This document shows, in pieces, positions 12,707 through 24,740 of a stretch of 64,000 nt of DNA. Positions within the stretch are counted from its first letter, which is position 1. Each line of letters opens with the position of its first letter. Source of the DNA: Antilocapra americana (taxonomy: Eukaryota; Chordata; Mammalia; Artiodactyla; Antilocapridae); the NCBI GenBank assembly GCA_007570785.1, contig ML662449.1, positions 10,164,491 to 10,228,490 of the forward strand. Reading direction: 5' to 3'. A model generated the notes under the pieces. That model ran no database searches and had not been told where the DNA came from. It saw only the letters and a program-made list of their open reading frames with translations. The translations under genes were made by a program, and so were the position numbers.

Positions 12707-12719
12707 AAAACTACTATAT

Positions 12720-12902
12720 TAGTAGTTCTCAAATTTTAAGAAGCATGAAAATCCTCTGGAAGGCTTTGCAAAGCCCCAGTGACTGGGCCTACCCTGAGGT
12801 TCAAATGAAGCAGGTCTGGGGTGGGGCCTGAGAATCTGCATCTCTAGCAGGTTCCCAGAAGATGCTGGTGCTTCTACTCAGACTCACTTTGAGAATGACC
12901 TA
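12720..12902 (+). mobile_element. MER5A-like hAT-Charlie DNA transposon remnant
   Basis: The element starts at 'agtagttctcaaa' and includes 'aggtctggggtggggcctgagaat', 'ttcccagaagatgctg' and the closing 'cactttgagaatgacc'. These match the MER5A consensus as I know it. It is non-autonomous and ancient. The young L1 inserted exactly at its 5' edge. Confidence 0.8.
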
Positions 12903-12904
12903 TG

Positions 12905-13105
12905 TTATCTAGAGCTTCTCAAGTGTCACCTGCCAATGCAGGAGACACAGGAGATGTGGGTTCAATCCCTAAGTCGGAAAGATACCCTAGAGGAGAAAAT
13001 GGAAGCCCACTCTAGTATTCTTGCCTGGAAAATCCCATGGGCAGAGGAGTCTGATGGGTTAAAATCCATGGGGTCGCAGAGTCAGACACGATTAAGCATG
13101 CCCAG
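12905..13105 (+). mobile_element. Bov-tA SINE
   Basis: This plus-strand SINE carries an old head and tail; it retains 'tattcttgcctgg' and the terminal 'gtcagacacgatt'. It is adjacent to the MER5A-like remnant. Confidence 0.85.
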
Positions 13106-13674
13106 CATACTTTGCCTGAATGATTAAAGTCCAAGGGTAAGTGGATGGCTCTGTGTTCAGGTGTGCTCTGTTCTACTCTGAGGAAGACAGGAACAGCTGG
13201 TCTTCCCCCTCACTGGAGAGAAGAGAGGAAATGGAATTAACTTGCATGAAAATGATTTAGGTTTACTCTAGAGGGGAAACAACCCTCCATAATGGTTATT
13301 AAACACTGAGACGGGCTCAGAGGGTTACTAAGAGGAAGTGTTTGTTATCTGTCTCCCTCGAGGTTTTTAAGAATTATAGATCTGATTTGAATGGAGAGGA
13401 AGACAAAAGAGATAATATAAGAGGCACCAGCTATTTTCCAGGAGACCCAAACCCATTCCACTACCTTTTGGCAACCAGGGATAACTAGATATTTTCTTTT
13501 CCTCTGCTCCCCAAATAGAGGAATATAAAATTGTTCTGTTTTTTAATTCTCACTTCAAGGAGAGGGTTTCAGACTCACATAACATTGAAAAAGTTAAATT
13601 TATACGCTTGCCTTGAGACATAAGAACAAATCAACATGGGCAAGATGCTTTTCTGATTTTCTATTTCCCATGCT
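13106..13674. other. No feature recognised
   Basis: Unique-looking sequence between two SINEs. Confidence 0.45.
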
Positions 13675-13888
13675 AAAGTGAAAGTGTTAGTCACACAGTC
13701 ATGTCCAACTCTGCAACCCCGTGGGATGTAGCCCACCAGTCTCCTCTGTCCACGGAATTTTCCAGGCAAGAATACTAGAGTGAGTTGCCATTCCCTTCTC
13801 CAAGGGATCTTTCCCAACCCAGGGATCAAACTGGGGTCTCCTCCACTGCAGGCAGATTTTTTACTGTCTAATCCATCAAGGAAGCCCT
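13675..13888 (-). mobile_element. Bov-tA SINE, nearly complete
   Basis: The minus-strand copy runs from the GTGAAAGTG tail (13675) to 'aaggaagccc' at the head. It is moderately diverged. The next SINE begins about 10 bp away in the same orientation. Confidence 0.9.
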
Positions 13889-13898
13889 TCCCATGCTG

Positions 13899-14110
13899 GG
13901 TGGTGGTTTAGTCGCTAAGTTGTGTCCAACTCTTGAGATCCCATGGACTGTAGCCAGCCAGCCTCCTCTGTCCATGGGATTCTCCAGGCAAGAATACTGA
14001 AGTGGGTGGCTATTTCCTTCTCCAGGGGATGTTCCCAACCCAAAAATCGAACTCGGGTCTCCTGCATTGCAGGTAGATAATTTACCCAACTGAGCTATGA
14101 GGAAAGCCCT
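13899..14110 (-). mobile_element. Bov-tA SINE, tandem neighbour
   Basis: This is a second complete minus-strand SINE right after the first. The head retains a B-box-like GAGTTCGAT on the minus strand (around 14050). The two copies differ throughout, so this is two insertions rather than a recent tandem duplication. Confidence 0.9.
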
Positions 14111-14439
14111 AGGGAAGTGCCAAATCAAGAGGTTTACATAGATCTCCTTGGAAGAAAAAGTCCAGACATCAACTCAGTAAAACTAGCAAAAGGCTTCTTT
14201 TTCCCGAGAAAACCTTTGGAGAATGAAAACAGATTTAGTGTTATATAGTGCACTCAACTAACTTTCTTTGGGTTAAACACTTCATCCTCAGCTCTTTGCC
14301 ATCCCAGACTACTAAACCAGTCACAATCAGCAGCTGACACTTGCCTTCTGTCATGGGACCTCTGGACTTTTCCATGGTTGTCATCATGGAACTGGGAAAA
14401 GTGACACGCCACACTCCCACCATCTATGAGAGCTTGGCC

Positions 14440-14645
14440 ACTGGCAGGTGAGACATGGGGATTCAGAGTCCCATCCACCATATCCTGCCTGGGTGACCTT
14501 GAGCAAGCCATTTAATCCTTCTCTTCCTCTTCTGTAAGTGGAATCAACTCTACCTGTCTCCCTGGGCTGCCTTGGACATTAAATGTGATGTAGTGTGGAA
14601 AGAACCTTAGCCCAATGCCTGCCTCACGAACAAATGTTAGCTGTG
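14440..14645 (+). mobile_element. MIR SINE
   Basis: The MIR core is recognisable: 'gtgaccttgagcaagccatt', 'cttctgtaagtgg' and 'acattaaatgtgatg', ending near 'caaatgttagctg'. It is an old copy just upstream of the 30-bp tandem duplication and BovB. Confidence 0.75.
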
Positions 14646-14679
14646 TCTCCCTTCAAAACCTAGTCCCTGAGGCAAATAT

Positions 14680-14739
14680 GGTCTGGATAGAAGCGATTTG
14701 ATGGCTCTTGGTCTGGATAGAAGCGATTTGATGGCTCTT
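14680..14739 (+). repeat. Perfect 30-bp tandem duplication
   Basis: The unit starts GGTCTGGATAGAAGCGATTT and ends GATGGCTCTT. Copy one occupies 14680-14709, copy two 14710-14739, with no mismatch. It ends at the 5' junction of the BovB insertion. Confidence 0.95.
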
Positions 14740-14740
14740 A

Positions 14741-15974
14741 AGTTGCTAGTAAAGTAATGCTCAAAATTCTCCAAGCTAGGCTTCAGCAATACGTGAACCG
14801 TGAACTTCCAGATGTCAAAACTGGTTTTAGAAAAGGCAGAGGAACCAAGATCAAATTGCTAACATCACTGAATCATCAAAAAAGCAAGAGAGTTCCAGAA
14901 AAACATTTATTTCTGCTTTATTGACTATGCCCAAGTGTTTGTCTGTGTGGGTCACAAAAAACTGTGGAAAATTCTAAAAGAGATGGAAATACCAGACCAC
15001 CTGACCTGCCTCTTGAGAAACCTGTATACAGGAAGCAACAGTTAGAACTGGACATGGAACAACAGACTGGTTCCAAATAGGAAAAGGAGTACGTCAAGGC
15101 GGTATATTGTCACCCTGCTTATTTAACTTATATACACAGTACATCATGAAAAACACTGGGCTGGATGAAGCACAAGCTGGAATCAAGATTGCCGGGAGAA
15201 ATATCAATAACCTCAGATATGCAGATGATGCCACCCTTATGGCAGAAAGTGAAGAACTAAACATCCTCTTGATGAAAATGAAAGAGGAGAGTGAAAAAGT
15301 TGGCTTAAAGCTCAACATTCAGAAAACTAAGATCATGGCATCCAGTCCCATCACCTCACAGCAGACAGATGGGGAAACAATGAAATGAGTGACTGACTTT
15401 GTTTGGGGGGGCTCCAAAATCACTGCAGATGGTGATTGCAGCCATGAAATTATACAACGCTTACTCCTTGGAGGGAAAGTTATGACCAACCTAGACAGCA
15501 TATTGAAAAGCAGAGACATTGCTTTGTCAACAAAGGTCCATCTAGTCAAAGCTATGATTTTTCCAGTATTCATGTATGGATGTGAGAGTTGGACTATAAA
15601 GAAAGCCAAGCACCAAAGAACTGATGCTTTTGAACTGTAGTGTTGGAGAAGACTCTTGAGAGTCCCTTGGACTGCAAGGAGATCCAACCAGTCCATCCTA
15701 AAGGAGATTAGTCCTGGGTGTTCATTGGAAGGACTAATGTTGAAGCTGAAACTCCAATACTTTGGCCACCAGATGTGAAGAGCTGACTCATTTTGAAAAG
15801 ATCCTGATGCTGGGAAAGACTGGGAGCAGGAGGAGAAGGGGACAACAGAGGATGAGATGGCTGGATGGCATCACCAACTCAATGGACATGATTTTGGGTA
15901 AACTCCAGGAGTTGGTGATGGACAGGGAGGCCTGGCGTGCTGCGGTTCACAGGGTCGCAGTCAGACATGACTGA
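14741..15974 (+). pseudogene. BovB reverse transcriptase remnant (YADD intact)
   Basis: BovB is an RTE-clade LINE whose ORF encodes endonuclease and reverse transcriptase. The catalytic motif is intact as RYADD (YADD at 15218-15229), inside an open stretch 15107-15388. The frame is broken by a 2-base loss near 14846 (within the GTRDQI-equivalent), an in-frame stop at about 15386, and a Trp-to-stop change at about 15638 after TDAFEL. The C-terminal section reopens at 15762-15974 with the conserved WLDGI..SMD and [11 protein letters not shown] blocks. The product cannot be functional. Confidence 0.9.
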
Positions 15975-15997
15975 GCGACTGAACTGAACTGAACTAA
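14741..15997 (+). mobile_element. BovB LINE, 5'-truncated, 3' complete
   Basis: The element starts inside the reverse transcriptase ORF ('ctagtaaagtaatgctcaaaattctcc') and reaches the typical 3' end with tandem ACTGA units (about 15975-15995). About 1.26 kb of the ~3.2-kb family length remains. No convincing TSD flanks it. Confidence 0.93.
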
Positions 15998-17251
15998 AGT
16001 CAAATTCAACGTTTGTTACCAAGAAAATTTTGTAAATAGATTTTTGTCCATCGATATTTTCTCCCAGGTCAACACAACTTTGCTTCAGTGAGCATCTCTG
16101 AATTTCAACTGACCTGACTGTGTAGTGGAAAAAGCCTCTCTTGTAGTCGTGTATTAATAAACTTAATTTTTTTTGGATGCAATTCTACAGTTAACTCCCA
16201 ATCAACTTTTCCTTTTAAACTTATTATTTCTTTTAATGTGTAATGAGAAATGGAGAAATAACTTTGGAGTTAAGTTTGGTATTCGGATTTCCCTGCTTTT
16301 TTAAAAAAGGAAATACTAAGCTCCAATTATTTCAAAAGGGGACTTACTCAGATTATAACTAAAATAATAAAACAAATAGCTATAAAATGGGAATGTGAGC
16401 ATATATCCAAAAGCATCATTATGAGGATAAAATGGGATAATTGGTGCAAAATGCCAGGCAGAGTTCATAGCACATAGCTAGCAGTAATTATTGTTATTAT
16501 GATGGTTTCGAGTATGTAATGAAGTCCTCTTCATATCTCAAAGTTGATGCTTAGAAGTCATTTAATCTTTCTGGAAAACCTATGTCATTCCTTCACTCTG
16601 TAAATATTACCTTCCTAGACAAAAACACTTTGGACCTGTGTGACTACATCTACAGCAAATTTTACTTTTTCCCTGACTTCTTTTTATTAAGCTATAAAAG
16701 CGGGCATTCATGGAAAATCTCTAAATGCATTTCTTTTCAGTTGATTTATGTATTACATCCTTAAGTTCCTAGCTGATGCTATGGAAAATTATCATGGGAT
16801 CATAGTGATTTAGAACTGAAAGAATCTTAAGGGTCATCTAATCCACTCCCGTTATTTTGAAGATGAGAAAACTGAGATTCAGAAATGTAAGGTGACATTC
16901 CATGATAGCGCTTCCTCAACAAGCATCATCAAATCAAGAACCTGAGTTCTTTCTTCCCATCCCAGCAGACAAGAGCTAAGGGAAGCACTAATAGGTTTGG
17001 GATATTTATTGAATGGCAAGTGTGTTTGTCTTTATTTCCATATCTCCAGAAATTCTGTTATTTGTGAGTGACAGAAAGAAATCAAACTTTAAGAAACTTG
17101 GCAGAATAGGATTCCATTGGTTCATCTAACATAGCCCCAGGCTGTAGAGAAATTCTGGACATGAGAGACTTGAAGATCTGGCCTTGTTCTTGATCTCTTG
17201 ACTTTCTTCTGCGGATTGAGTTCATTTGCTTAGACTGACCTTCCCTGTTGC
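15998..17251. other. Mostly unassigned; possible ancient SINE at 16805-16900
   Basis: Around 16805-16900 the sequence 'gtcatctaatccactcccg', then 'gatgagaaaactgagattcag', matches a motif common in ancient mammalian SINE-like repeats; I cannot name the family. The rest shows no repeat or exon. Confidence 0.4.
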
Positions 17252-17320
17252 TATTCATTCGCTCAGTCATGTCTGACTCTTTGTAACTCCATGAACTGCC
17301 GCACTCCAGGCTTCCCTGAC
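17252..17320 (-). mobile_element. BovB/SINE tail fragment
   Basis: Minus-strand remnant of the shared BovB/Bov-tA terminal region ('cgctcagtcatgtctgac', 'cttccctgacc'). Only ~70 bp persist. Confidence 0.7.
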
Positions 17321-18084
17321 CTTCTCTGTAAGCAGCCTTAACATAGGGAAAGGACCATACCCATTAGGACCATGTCCTTCTGAATGTAACAGCAACTCAC
17401 ACACAGTAAGGTAAGTAAAGAGAGGTTTTCTTTTCCTGACATAACAAGAATTATGAAGGTGAGCAGACTTAGGCTGGTGCAGATCCTTGAGATGTTCTCA
17501 AAGAATCAAGGTCCTCCCAAGTACTACTCCACTGTTCTGAGCAGGCTAAAGACATCACTCTGTGCAAGTTTCCAGTAGAAGGGAGAGGAGTGAGGGCAAA
17601 AGCCACTTGTCAGCTAAGTGTGACCCCTTTCATCAGGACAATAATTTTCCAGAAGCCCCATACAGCGGCTTTCCATTTATATCACACTGGCCACATACGG
17701 TGGAAAGAACATCTGTGGTTCCAGGACAGTATGAGGAGAGGAGGATTTTCAACTGAGGACATTCCCATGCTAAAAAAAAAAAAAAAAGTAAGACTTTGTT
17801 CATAAGATAAAAAGGGAGAAATAAACATCAGTAGACAATTTGTTTGCCACAGAACATTCCTCTTATTTTCAACTGGACAAATCCTGTAAAGGGCTGTGAA
17901 TTAGTTCTCTTGGGCCCCACGCCCATCCCTGTGGCCAGAAGAGTGAGATATTGCAACCCCAATAAGAACCACAGTCAGGTTAGGAGAAGATTCCAGCATA
18001 TGGAAGAGCTACAGTTGCCAGATGAAAGGAAGGGGTATACAGCAAAGAAAACAATAGATATAGGAGAGTCCAAATTGCTGAAAG
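17321..18084. other. No gene recognised; A-run at 17773-17787
   Basis: The overlapping frames at 17562-17805 have no recognisable domain. A 15-base A-run lies at 17773-17787. A donor-like AAGGTAAGTA occurs near 17410 without exon support. Confidence 0.45.
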
Positions 18085-18286
18085 TATTGGTGGCTCAGAT
18101 GGTGAAGAATCTGCCTGAAATGCAGGAGACTTTGTTTTGACCCCTGGGTCAGGAAGACCCCCTGGAGAAGGGAATGCCTACCCACTCCAGTATTTTGGGC
18201 TGGATAATTCCATGGACAGAGGAGCCTGGTGGGCTATAGTCCATGGGGTCATGAAGAGTCAGACATGACTGAGTGATTAACAAACA
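18085..18286 (+). mobile_element. Bov-tA SINE
   Basis: A plus-strand copy from 'ggtggctcagatggtgaag' through 'ccatggggtcatgaagagtc'. The head is almost complete and divergence is moderate. Confidence 0.88.
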
Positions 18287-19833
18287 TTTTAATATAACTA
18301 TAATACTTGTAACATGTATATTATTTTAAATATTATTAATACTATTGAATAATAGAATATATATAATACAAAAATTTGCTTAATATTGAAAATGCTGATC
18401 ATAGTCATGAGTCTTGAAAAACACCAAGAATTTTCTCTAATGAAGTGCACCAACATACCCCAAAGCCATAGGGAAACCCATAGCAAAAAATATATATAAA
18501 AATATTTAACCAAAATGTTAAATATATGAGATTGAATACCCATTTGTCAGGTGCATCATTTTACAGCCTACGGGTGAGTAATAGGTCAACGCTGGGTATC
18601 TGCTGCCCTCATCCAGTGATATTATCTTCAATCATGTTAATTAAATTAATATGACCTGCACTAATGAAAACTGCAAAAACCTATTTTGGTTTCTCCCAAC
18701 ACATACATTTTGATAATTTAGTCCTGTCAGGCATGTGTGCCTCTCAGCACCAGACTCAATGCTCATAATATCAGGGTAATTTTAAGCATTTTCTACACAA
18801 AACCAACAAAGAAAATGACTCATGAACTAAATTTCATTTCGGTTGAGCAGCAAACCAGATCGAGAATTAGAGATTCATGATGACTTTAGTGATGCTTCTG
18901 GTCTTGTCCATCCATCTCTCTTTCTTAACATATATTCCTATTTGACATGTTTTCTAAATGATTAGCCACCTGAGAAAATATTTAAATGACTAAATCATAA
19001 GGTAAGAAATTTATGGCTTAAATTACATTAAACAAATTCAATATGTTATGCATATGAAAATCAGAAGCTTTCAGGTAATATTTTCTCCATTAAAATGTGC
19101 CTTAAAAATATTTAGTTTCTGTTTTCCAACAGTCTGATTTTCTTTTTGCCTGCTCATCTGATGGCAGATTCTCAGAGTAACCAAGTGAAAACAAATGACT
19201 TAGTCCTTGGTTCAGAGAAATAATGGGTTACTAGCATAATTAATTTTATGTTTAATTACTGTAGAATGAAACAATTCAACAATATCCAATCAATCCTTAG
19301 AATGACAGAACAGAAGGTCAGCAGTTGCTAAGTCAATTGTTTTGAAAGAGAAATTTATGTCAGGTTCTCTTTTATGTGCTATGGAAAGAAATTGGATAAA
19401 AGTGGTCAAGCAAACATTAATTAATTGTATAAATGTAATCTGGTTGTCATGCTAAATCATACAGGCAGAGGATACAGTTCTCAGAATGGTGGGCATGCAT
19501 CAATTGCAAATTTCAGTGACATGTCCAACTCCACCCCATTGCCCAGTCACACACAGTCAAAAGCCTTGGAGTCAAATATTAACACCCCTAGAATTATTTC
19601 CTAGTCTGTACTGACAGTTCGTAGAAAGGAGTTGATGGTTTCAGTCCATTTCCTTCTACACCATCCCCCAATACTGGGAGCTGAGACTAAACTGAACTCT
19701 CCACTCCTTCTGTCTGCCCCCCACCACCACCCAGTGCAACTCCTCCTACTGTCCTATTAACAGCAAGAAACTATTTCACAAAAGAGTTTTTTCTCTTTTT
19801 TTCTGATTAGCACTTATCACATTTGGGAGCTCA
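18287..19833. other. No feature recognised; strongly AT-rich
   Basis: No repeat or exon is visible. The stretch 18590-18870 is free of low-complexity sequence and could be a conserved non-coding segment, but that needs alignment. Confidence 0.4.
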
Positions 19834-19844
19834 TGTAGACAATA

Positions 19845-20073
19845 AGGGGGAATCCCAGGTGGTGTTAGTGGTAAAGAACCAGCCTGCCAGTGCAGCAGAC
19901 ATAAGAGATGCCAGTTTTATCCCTGGGTCAGGAAGATCCCTTGGAGGAGAGGATGGCAACCCACTCCAGTATTCTTGCCTGGAGAATCTCATGGAACAGA
20001 GGAGGCTAGTGGGCTACAGTCCATAGTGTCGCAAAGCACTGGACACAACTGAAGCGACTTAGCATGCACACAC
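19845..20073 (+). mobile_element. Bov-tA SINE with 11-bp TSD
   Basis: A full-length copy begins in the 'aatcccaggtggtg' head and ends with CTTAGCATGCACACAC. Direct repeats TGTAGACAATA at 19834-19844 and 20074-20084 are identical. The clean TSD marks it as one of the better preserved SINEs in the window. Confidence 0.95.
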
Positions 20074-20084
20074 TGTAGACAATA

Positions 20085-20397
20085 GGACTGGAGGATATAG
20101 AAGGTGATCCACGCATCACTTTTTAACATTTAAAAAAAATTCATTTTCCAAGATTTCCTCCTAACTATTGCTTTTCCCAGCATTTGAAGGCATTTAGATA
20201 CTCTGCCTACATGACTCAGAAAACTCCAACTTTCCCTCTGCCATATCTAAGGTATCCACATCAGCATGACTGTATCCTTATCTCAGGACCACCCTTTCTG
20301 CCTCTATTATAGTGCTTTTGGGAGATGACCCCAACATCCTATTTTATTTTTTTCTCAGTGGTTTCCTTCTGAAACTAGGGTATAAAGTAGCCTTTTT
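20085..20397. other. No feature recognised
   Basis: Unique-looking sequence between a SINE and a BovB tail. Confidence 0.4.
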
Positions 20398-20847
20398 TTC
20401 TGCAAGCTATGGTTTTCCCAGTAGTCACATATGGATGTGAGAGTTGGACTATAAAGAAAGTTGAGCACTGAAGAATTGATGTTTTTGAACTGTGGTGTTA
20501 GAGGAGACTCTTGAGAGTCCCTTGGACTGCAGGGAGATCCAACCTGTCAATCCTAAAGGAAATCAGTCCTGAATATTCATTGGAAGGACTGGTGCTGAAG
20601 CTGAAACTCCAATAGTTTGGCCACCTGATGCAACGAACCAATTCATTGGAAAAGACCCTAATGGTGGGAAAGATTGAAGGCAGGAGGAGAAGGGGACAAC
20701 AGAGGATAAGATGGTTGGATAACATCACCAATGCAATGGACATGAGTTTAAGCAAGCTCTGGAAGTTGGTGATGGACAGGGAGGCCTGGTGTGCTGAACT
20801 CCACGGGGTCGCAAAGAGTCAGACATGACCTAGTGACTGACCTTAAC
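20398..20847 (+). mobile_element. BovB LINE 3' end
   Basis: The 5' end is truncated at the 'aagctatggttttccc' block; the element continues through the conserved C-terminal coding part ([20 protein letters not shown] at about 20680-20740) to 'gtgactgacc'. The equivalent of TAFELWCW contains a frame break, so only local open frames remain. Confidence 0.9.
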
Positions 20848-20965
20848 TGAAAGATGAAGAAGAATTTGTGGCTGTTTAATTAATGGGGCAGGGCAAAATG
20901 AAGGAACAGGCTCCTTCGTGGAGATTAAAATCAGAAAGTTACAAAAATCTCCCTTGTGTCCATCC

Positions 20966-21410
20966 TAATTAGGTGGATGAACCTAGGGTCTATTGTACAG
21001 AGTGAAGTAAGTCAGAAAGAGAAGGACAAATATTGTATGTTAATGTATGTGTATGGAATCTAGAGGGATGATCTGATGAAACTTGCAGGGCAACAATGGA
21101 GACAACAGACATAGAGAACAGACTTGTGGACACAGTGGAGGAAGGAGAGGGTGGGACAAATTGAGAGAATAGTATGGAAACATACCTTATCGTATGTAAA
21201 ATAGATAGCAAGGTAGAATTTGCTGTGTGACACAAGGAGCTCAGCCCAGTGCTCTGTGACAACCTAGAGGGGTGGGATGGAGAGGAGAGTGGGAGGGGGT
21301 CCAAGAGGGAGGGGAGATGTGTATACCTGTGGCTGATTCATGTTGATGTAAGGCAGAAACTAACACAACATTGTAAAGCAATTATCCTCCAATAAAATAA
21401 AATTTAAAAA
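20966..21410 (+). mobile_element. Ruminant L1, 3' UTR copy
   Basis: It begins around 'aggtggatgaacctagggtc' (end of ORF2) and carries the full 3' UTR: 'gagtgaagtaagtcagaaag', the 'ctcagcccagtgctctgtgac' block, a G-rich tract near 21285-21320, and the terminal 'cattgtaaagcaattatcc' with an A-rich tail. It is older than the 11.7-kb copy and of a different subfamily. Confidence 0.85.
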
Positions 21411-22493
21411 TTCCCCTTGGGGAAGTTGAATTGAAGGGGCATGAGGGAGGCAACAAGACGAAGTGAAGCAGTAAATGTTCTCATGTTTGAGCCCAATACT
21501 GCCTGCAGGTACATTCAGTTTGTGAAAATTCACTAGCTGGCCTTATAATTTGTGTATTTTTTTTTTTTCTGTTTGTAGGTAGATTTTAAGAAAAAGGATT
21601 CAAAAATAAAATGTAAAGCCTCTGCCATTCGGGCCTTGGTGTCCAGGAGTCTGGGACAAAATGTTTCTCTAAGCAGATCTTGGATTCATTATAGAAAATT
21701 ATCTGGATGCCTCCAGTTTTTCATGAATCAGTTAAGGTTCTCTGCACACGCTGAGGTGACATTCCAGAATTGCAGCCCAACTCAGTCAGGCTGGCTTGGG
21801 CCATGAGTGAAATTTGCCCATTGGTTCACAACAGTAGCAATGTAGTCTTTTGAAGCTGTATCCTCAACACAGGACGTTTGCTTGAGAGGCCAGACTACCC
21901 CTAAATTACATGAAAGCTGTGCACTGTTACCAGGACCTGTGCATGTACCTGGAAGGCTCTATGGACCAGAAAAGGTGGGGAGGCCTCATGACAACACACA
22001 TCTTCCGTCTTCTATAACAGCACTATTATCCAGGGTCCAAAATCTCCCATGATGCTGAAACAGTTGTTTTTCCTGGGCTACCACATGTTTTCCAATAGAA
22101 GAATTCAGCTAGCTTTCACCTTCTTAAATACAAAGAAACACTGTGACTACAAGTTCAGAACAATCTGTGAATTCGTCCTTCCAATATTACTATTTTTAGT
22201 AGCAAAAGGTTTGTCTATAGAAACCTGCCTCTCAGAGTGAGTGGATACCAGGCTGACATCCACATTGCCTGGGCTTTGAAAGCATTATTTATGGTAGTAG
22301 TAATGGTAGATGAATGAATGAAAAGTTGATACCCTGTAAATAATTTCAACCAAAACCAGAAATAGAAATGCAGGAGATGACTAGGTTAAAACCAGTCAAT
22401 TATATTCCTCAAAAAGGCACTTGATAAGTTGGCCACTAATATTTCTGAGTAAATCTAATATAATATTGTTGATTTATCCAAAGATAAACCATC
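21411..22493. other. No feature recognised
   Basis: A short T-run sits near 21560-21570. No exon or repeat is recognisable otherwise. Confidence 0.45.
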
Positions 22494-22637
22494 CTTTCCC
22501 TGGAGGAGGTCATGGTAACCCATTCCAGTATTCTTGCCTGGAGAATCCCATGGACAGAAGAGTCTGATGGGCTGAGGTCCATAAGGTCACAAAGAGTCAG
22601 ACATGGCTGAAGTGACTTAGCATAGCATAGCACGCAG
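22494..22637 (+). mobile_element. Bov-tA SINE, 5'-truncated
   Basis: The tail half is present from 'ttccctggaggagg' to CTTAGCATAGCATAGCA, where a short repeat of AGCAT closes the element. Confidence 0.85.
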
Positions 22638-23965
22638 AAACCATCTTTTGTATGATAAGGTCTTTGGGACCAAGTGTCTAATTTCTCAACCATACAAATA
22701 CTCAGTACAACAATGCTCATAAAAACTACATTCCTTTGCTATGAATTCTCATAGATGGTATATATAGTATGGGATGTTATATTGTTCAGCATTATATTTC
22801 ATGGAAAGTAAGAAACCATTAACTATAAGAAGCACAATTACTTTATATAATATCTCTAACAAAGGAAAAATACTAATTTAAAATTTTCATGATCTCTTTC
22901 AAGACACAGCTTTATTTCAAATATTAAAAGGTGAAAATATGTCTTAGATGTGATGAAATATGTCTTCTACTACATTTTCTCTACTTTTTTCTACTATGGA
23001 GGAAAAATATTCTGGTTAATTTTAAAATTCAATAACAATCACCAGTGGACAAGGATTTGGTAGGGGGTTGTTTTTTTTTAATATATTAAATTGAACATAA
23101 GCCTTTTTATGATTTAATATGAAAAAAGATAATATTGTTTTGCTACTTTGAAAACAAAGTTACTGTCTTCTACCAAGTGAACATAAAAGGTCACAATTCC
23201 CCTCTTCTATTTTCTGCAATAGTTTTTGCACTGCAGATGAAAATATGACACAAAATAGAGTACATAGGACCCACACAAACTGTAACTTACAAAACGCAGC
23301 TTCTCAGTATTTAAGTACAATGCTAAAGCAATTCTACAGCCACTTTACAGAACCTTAGATACATGTTATTATACATGAGAAGCGCATTTGTGACACTGAA
23401 TTCAATCACACTCCCTTAAACTTGATCTTTGAATGTCCATGGCGGTAATAAAATCATCATTTGCCCCAGTGAATGTTCCTTGAAATTAATTTTCCTTTCC
23501 ACTTTTAATTTAACACATTTTGCTTTCAAGAAAATAAGTAGAAGTCTAAGTCAGAAGAAAACTCAATTATCTGAAACTTATAATTCATTCTAAATATATC
23601 TCTGTAAAGCTCTGCTTTAAGCAGAAAAGTTCATGATTCTTTTCCCTTTTTGTGCTGGGCTGGAATGAATCCTCTAGATTGGGATTTTAATCCTACAATG
23701 ATTTTGAAACCTTAGAATAAAACATGTATCTCTATGAGACTGAAATTTTTTAAATCAGTAATACTATTTCCCCATGTCCACCAATTTAAATATAGTAAAG
23801 GGAAATATATGGAAATACGTTAGGGAAAAAAAAATGACCACTAAGATGGATTACATACTTTGTAAGTAGAATCTATTAGAAATACTTTGATATAAAGCAT
23901 TCCTAACAGTTTATCAATAGCTCTTTCAGATCATTATGGATCAAAGCTGCTTTCATTTTTACTGG
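22638..23965. other. No feature recognised; AT-rich
   Basis: There is no recognisable recent repeat over 1.3 kb. Composition is AT-rich with short A/T runs. Confidence 0.45.
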
Positions 23966-23978
23966 CAAAATTCTGTAT

Positions 23979-24258
23979 GCTGCTGCTGCTTCTGTTACTA
24001 AGTTGCTTCAGTCGTGTCTGACTCTGTGCGATCCCATAGATGGCAGCCCACCAGGCTTCCCTGTTCCTGGGATTCTCCAGGCAAGAATGCTGCAGTGGGT
24101 TGCCATTTCCTTCTCCAACGCATGAAAGAGAAAAGTAAAAGTGAAGTCACTCAGTTGTGTCCAACTCTTTGCAACCCCATGGACTGCAGCCCACTAGGCT
24201 CCTCCATCCATGGGATTTTCCAGGCAAGAATACTGGAGTGGGTTGCCATTTCCTTCTC
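23979..24258 (-). mobile_element. BOV-A2 dimeric SINE with 13-bp TSD
   Basis: This minus-strand dimer starts with a GCTGCTGCTGCT tail, then two BovB-tail-derived monomers joined by 'catgaaagagaaaagtaaaagtg'. Direct repeats CAAAATTCTGTAT lie at 23966-23978 and 24259-24271 and are identical. Both monomers are complete. Confidence 0.95.
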
Positions 24259-24271
24259 CAAAATTCTGTAT

Positions 24272-24629
24272 AATTTTATATATAAAATTAAAATTCTATA
24301 TATTTTATAATTTTACTGGTAAAATTCTGAATAAATACTTAACAACCAAACTCCAAATGTAAATTTTGATTCAATTCTGCATATTAAAAGATAGCTTTAA
24401 AATACATTTGGGGACAGTTAGGGGAACTGGAATATAAACTATATATTAGATTATATTATTTCATTGTCTATCTTCTTAGTTTTGTGTTAATGGTGTTTTA
24501 GTTATATGGGAAGATGCTCTGATCATCACAGGATACAAGCTGAAGCATTTTAGGAGTGAAGAGTCATAATATCTGAATTTACTCTAAAATAATACAAATG
24601 TACATACATACACAGAGTGCCCAAAGGTG
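24272..24629. other. No feature recognised
   Basis: AT-rich sequence with an 'aattttatata' cluster next to the BOV-A2 insertion. Confidence 0.4.
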
Positions 24630-24740
24630 ACAAAATATTAACAATTAGTTGAACCTAGGTGAAAGGTGTACAGATGTTCATGGGGCTATGCTTTCTACTT
24701 TTCTATAGGCTTGAAAGTTTTTTTCAAAATAAAAAATTGG
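24630..24740 (+). mobile_element. Old L1 3' terminus (L1M-type)
   Basis: The motifs 'attaacaattagttgaacctagg', 'gtgtacagatgttcat' and 'cttgaaagtttttttcaaaataaaaa' resemble the 3' end of old mammalian L1s. The subfamily is uncertain. Confidence 0.55.

Noticed and set aside
13675..14110. Tandem duplication of a SINE
   Set aside because: The two adjacent Bov-tA copies differ at many positions and have different ends, so two separate insertions fit better.
17300..17415. Possible exon between a SINE-derived acceptor-like site and AAGGTAAGTA donor
   Set aside because: No coding signal, no conserved frame and no partner exons; splice-like motifs this short occur by chance.
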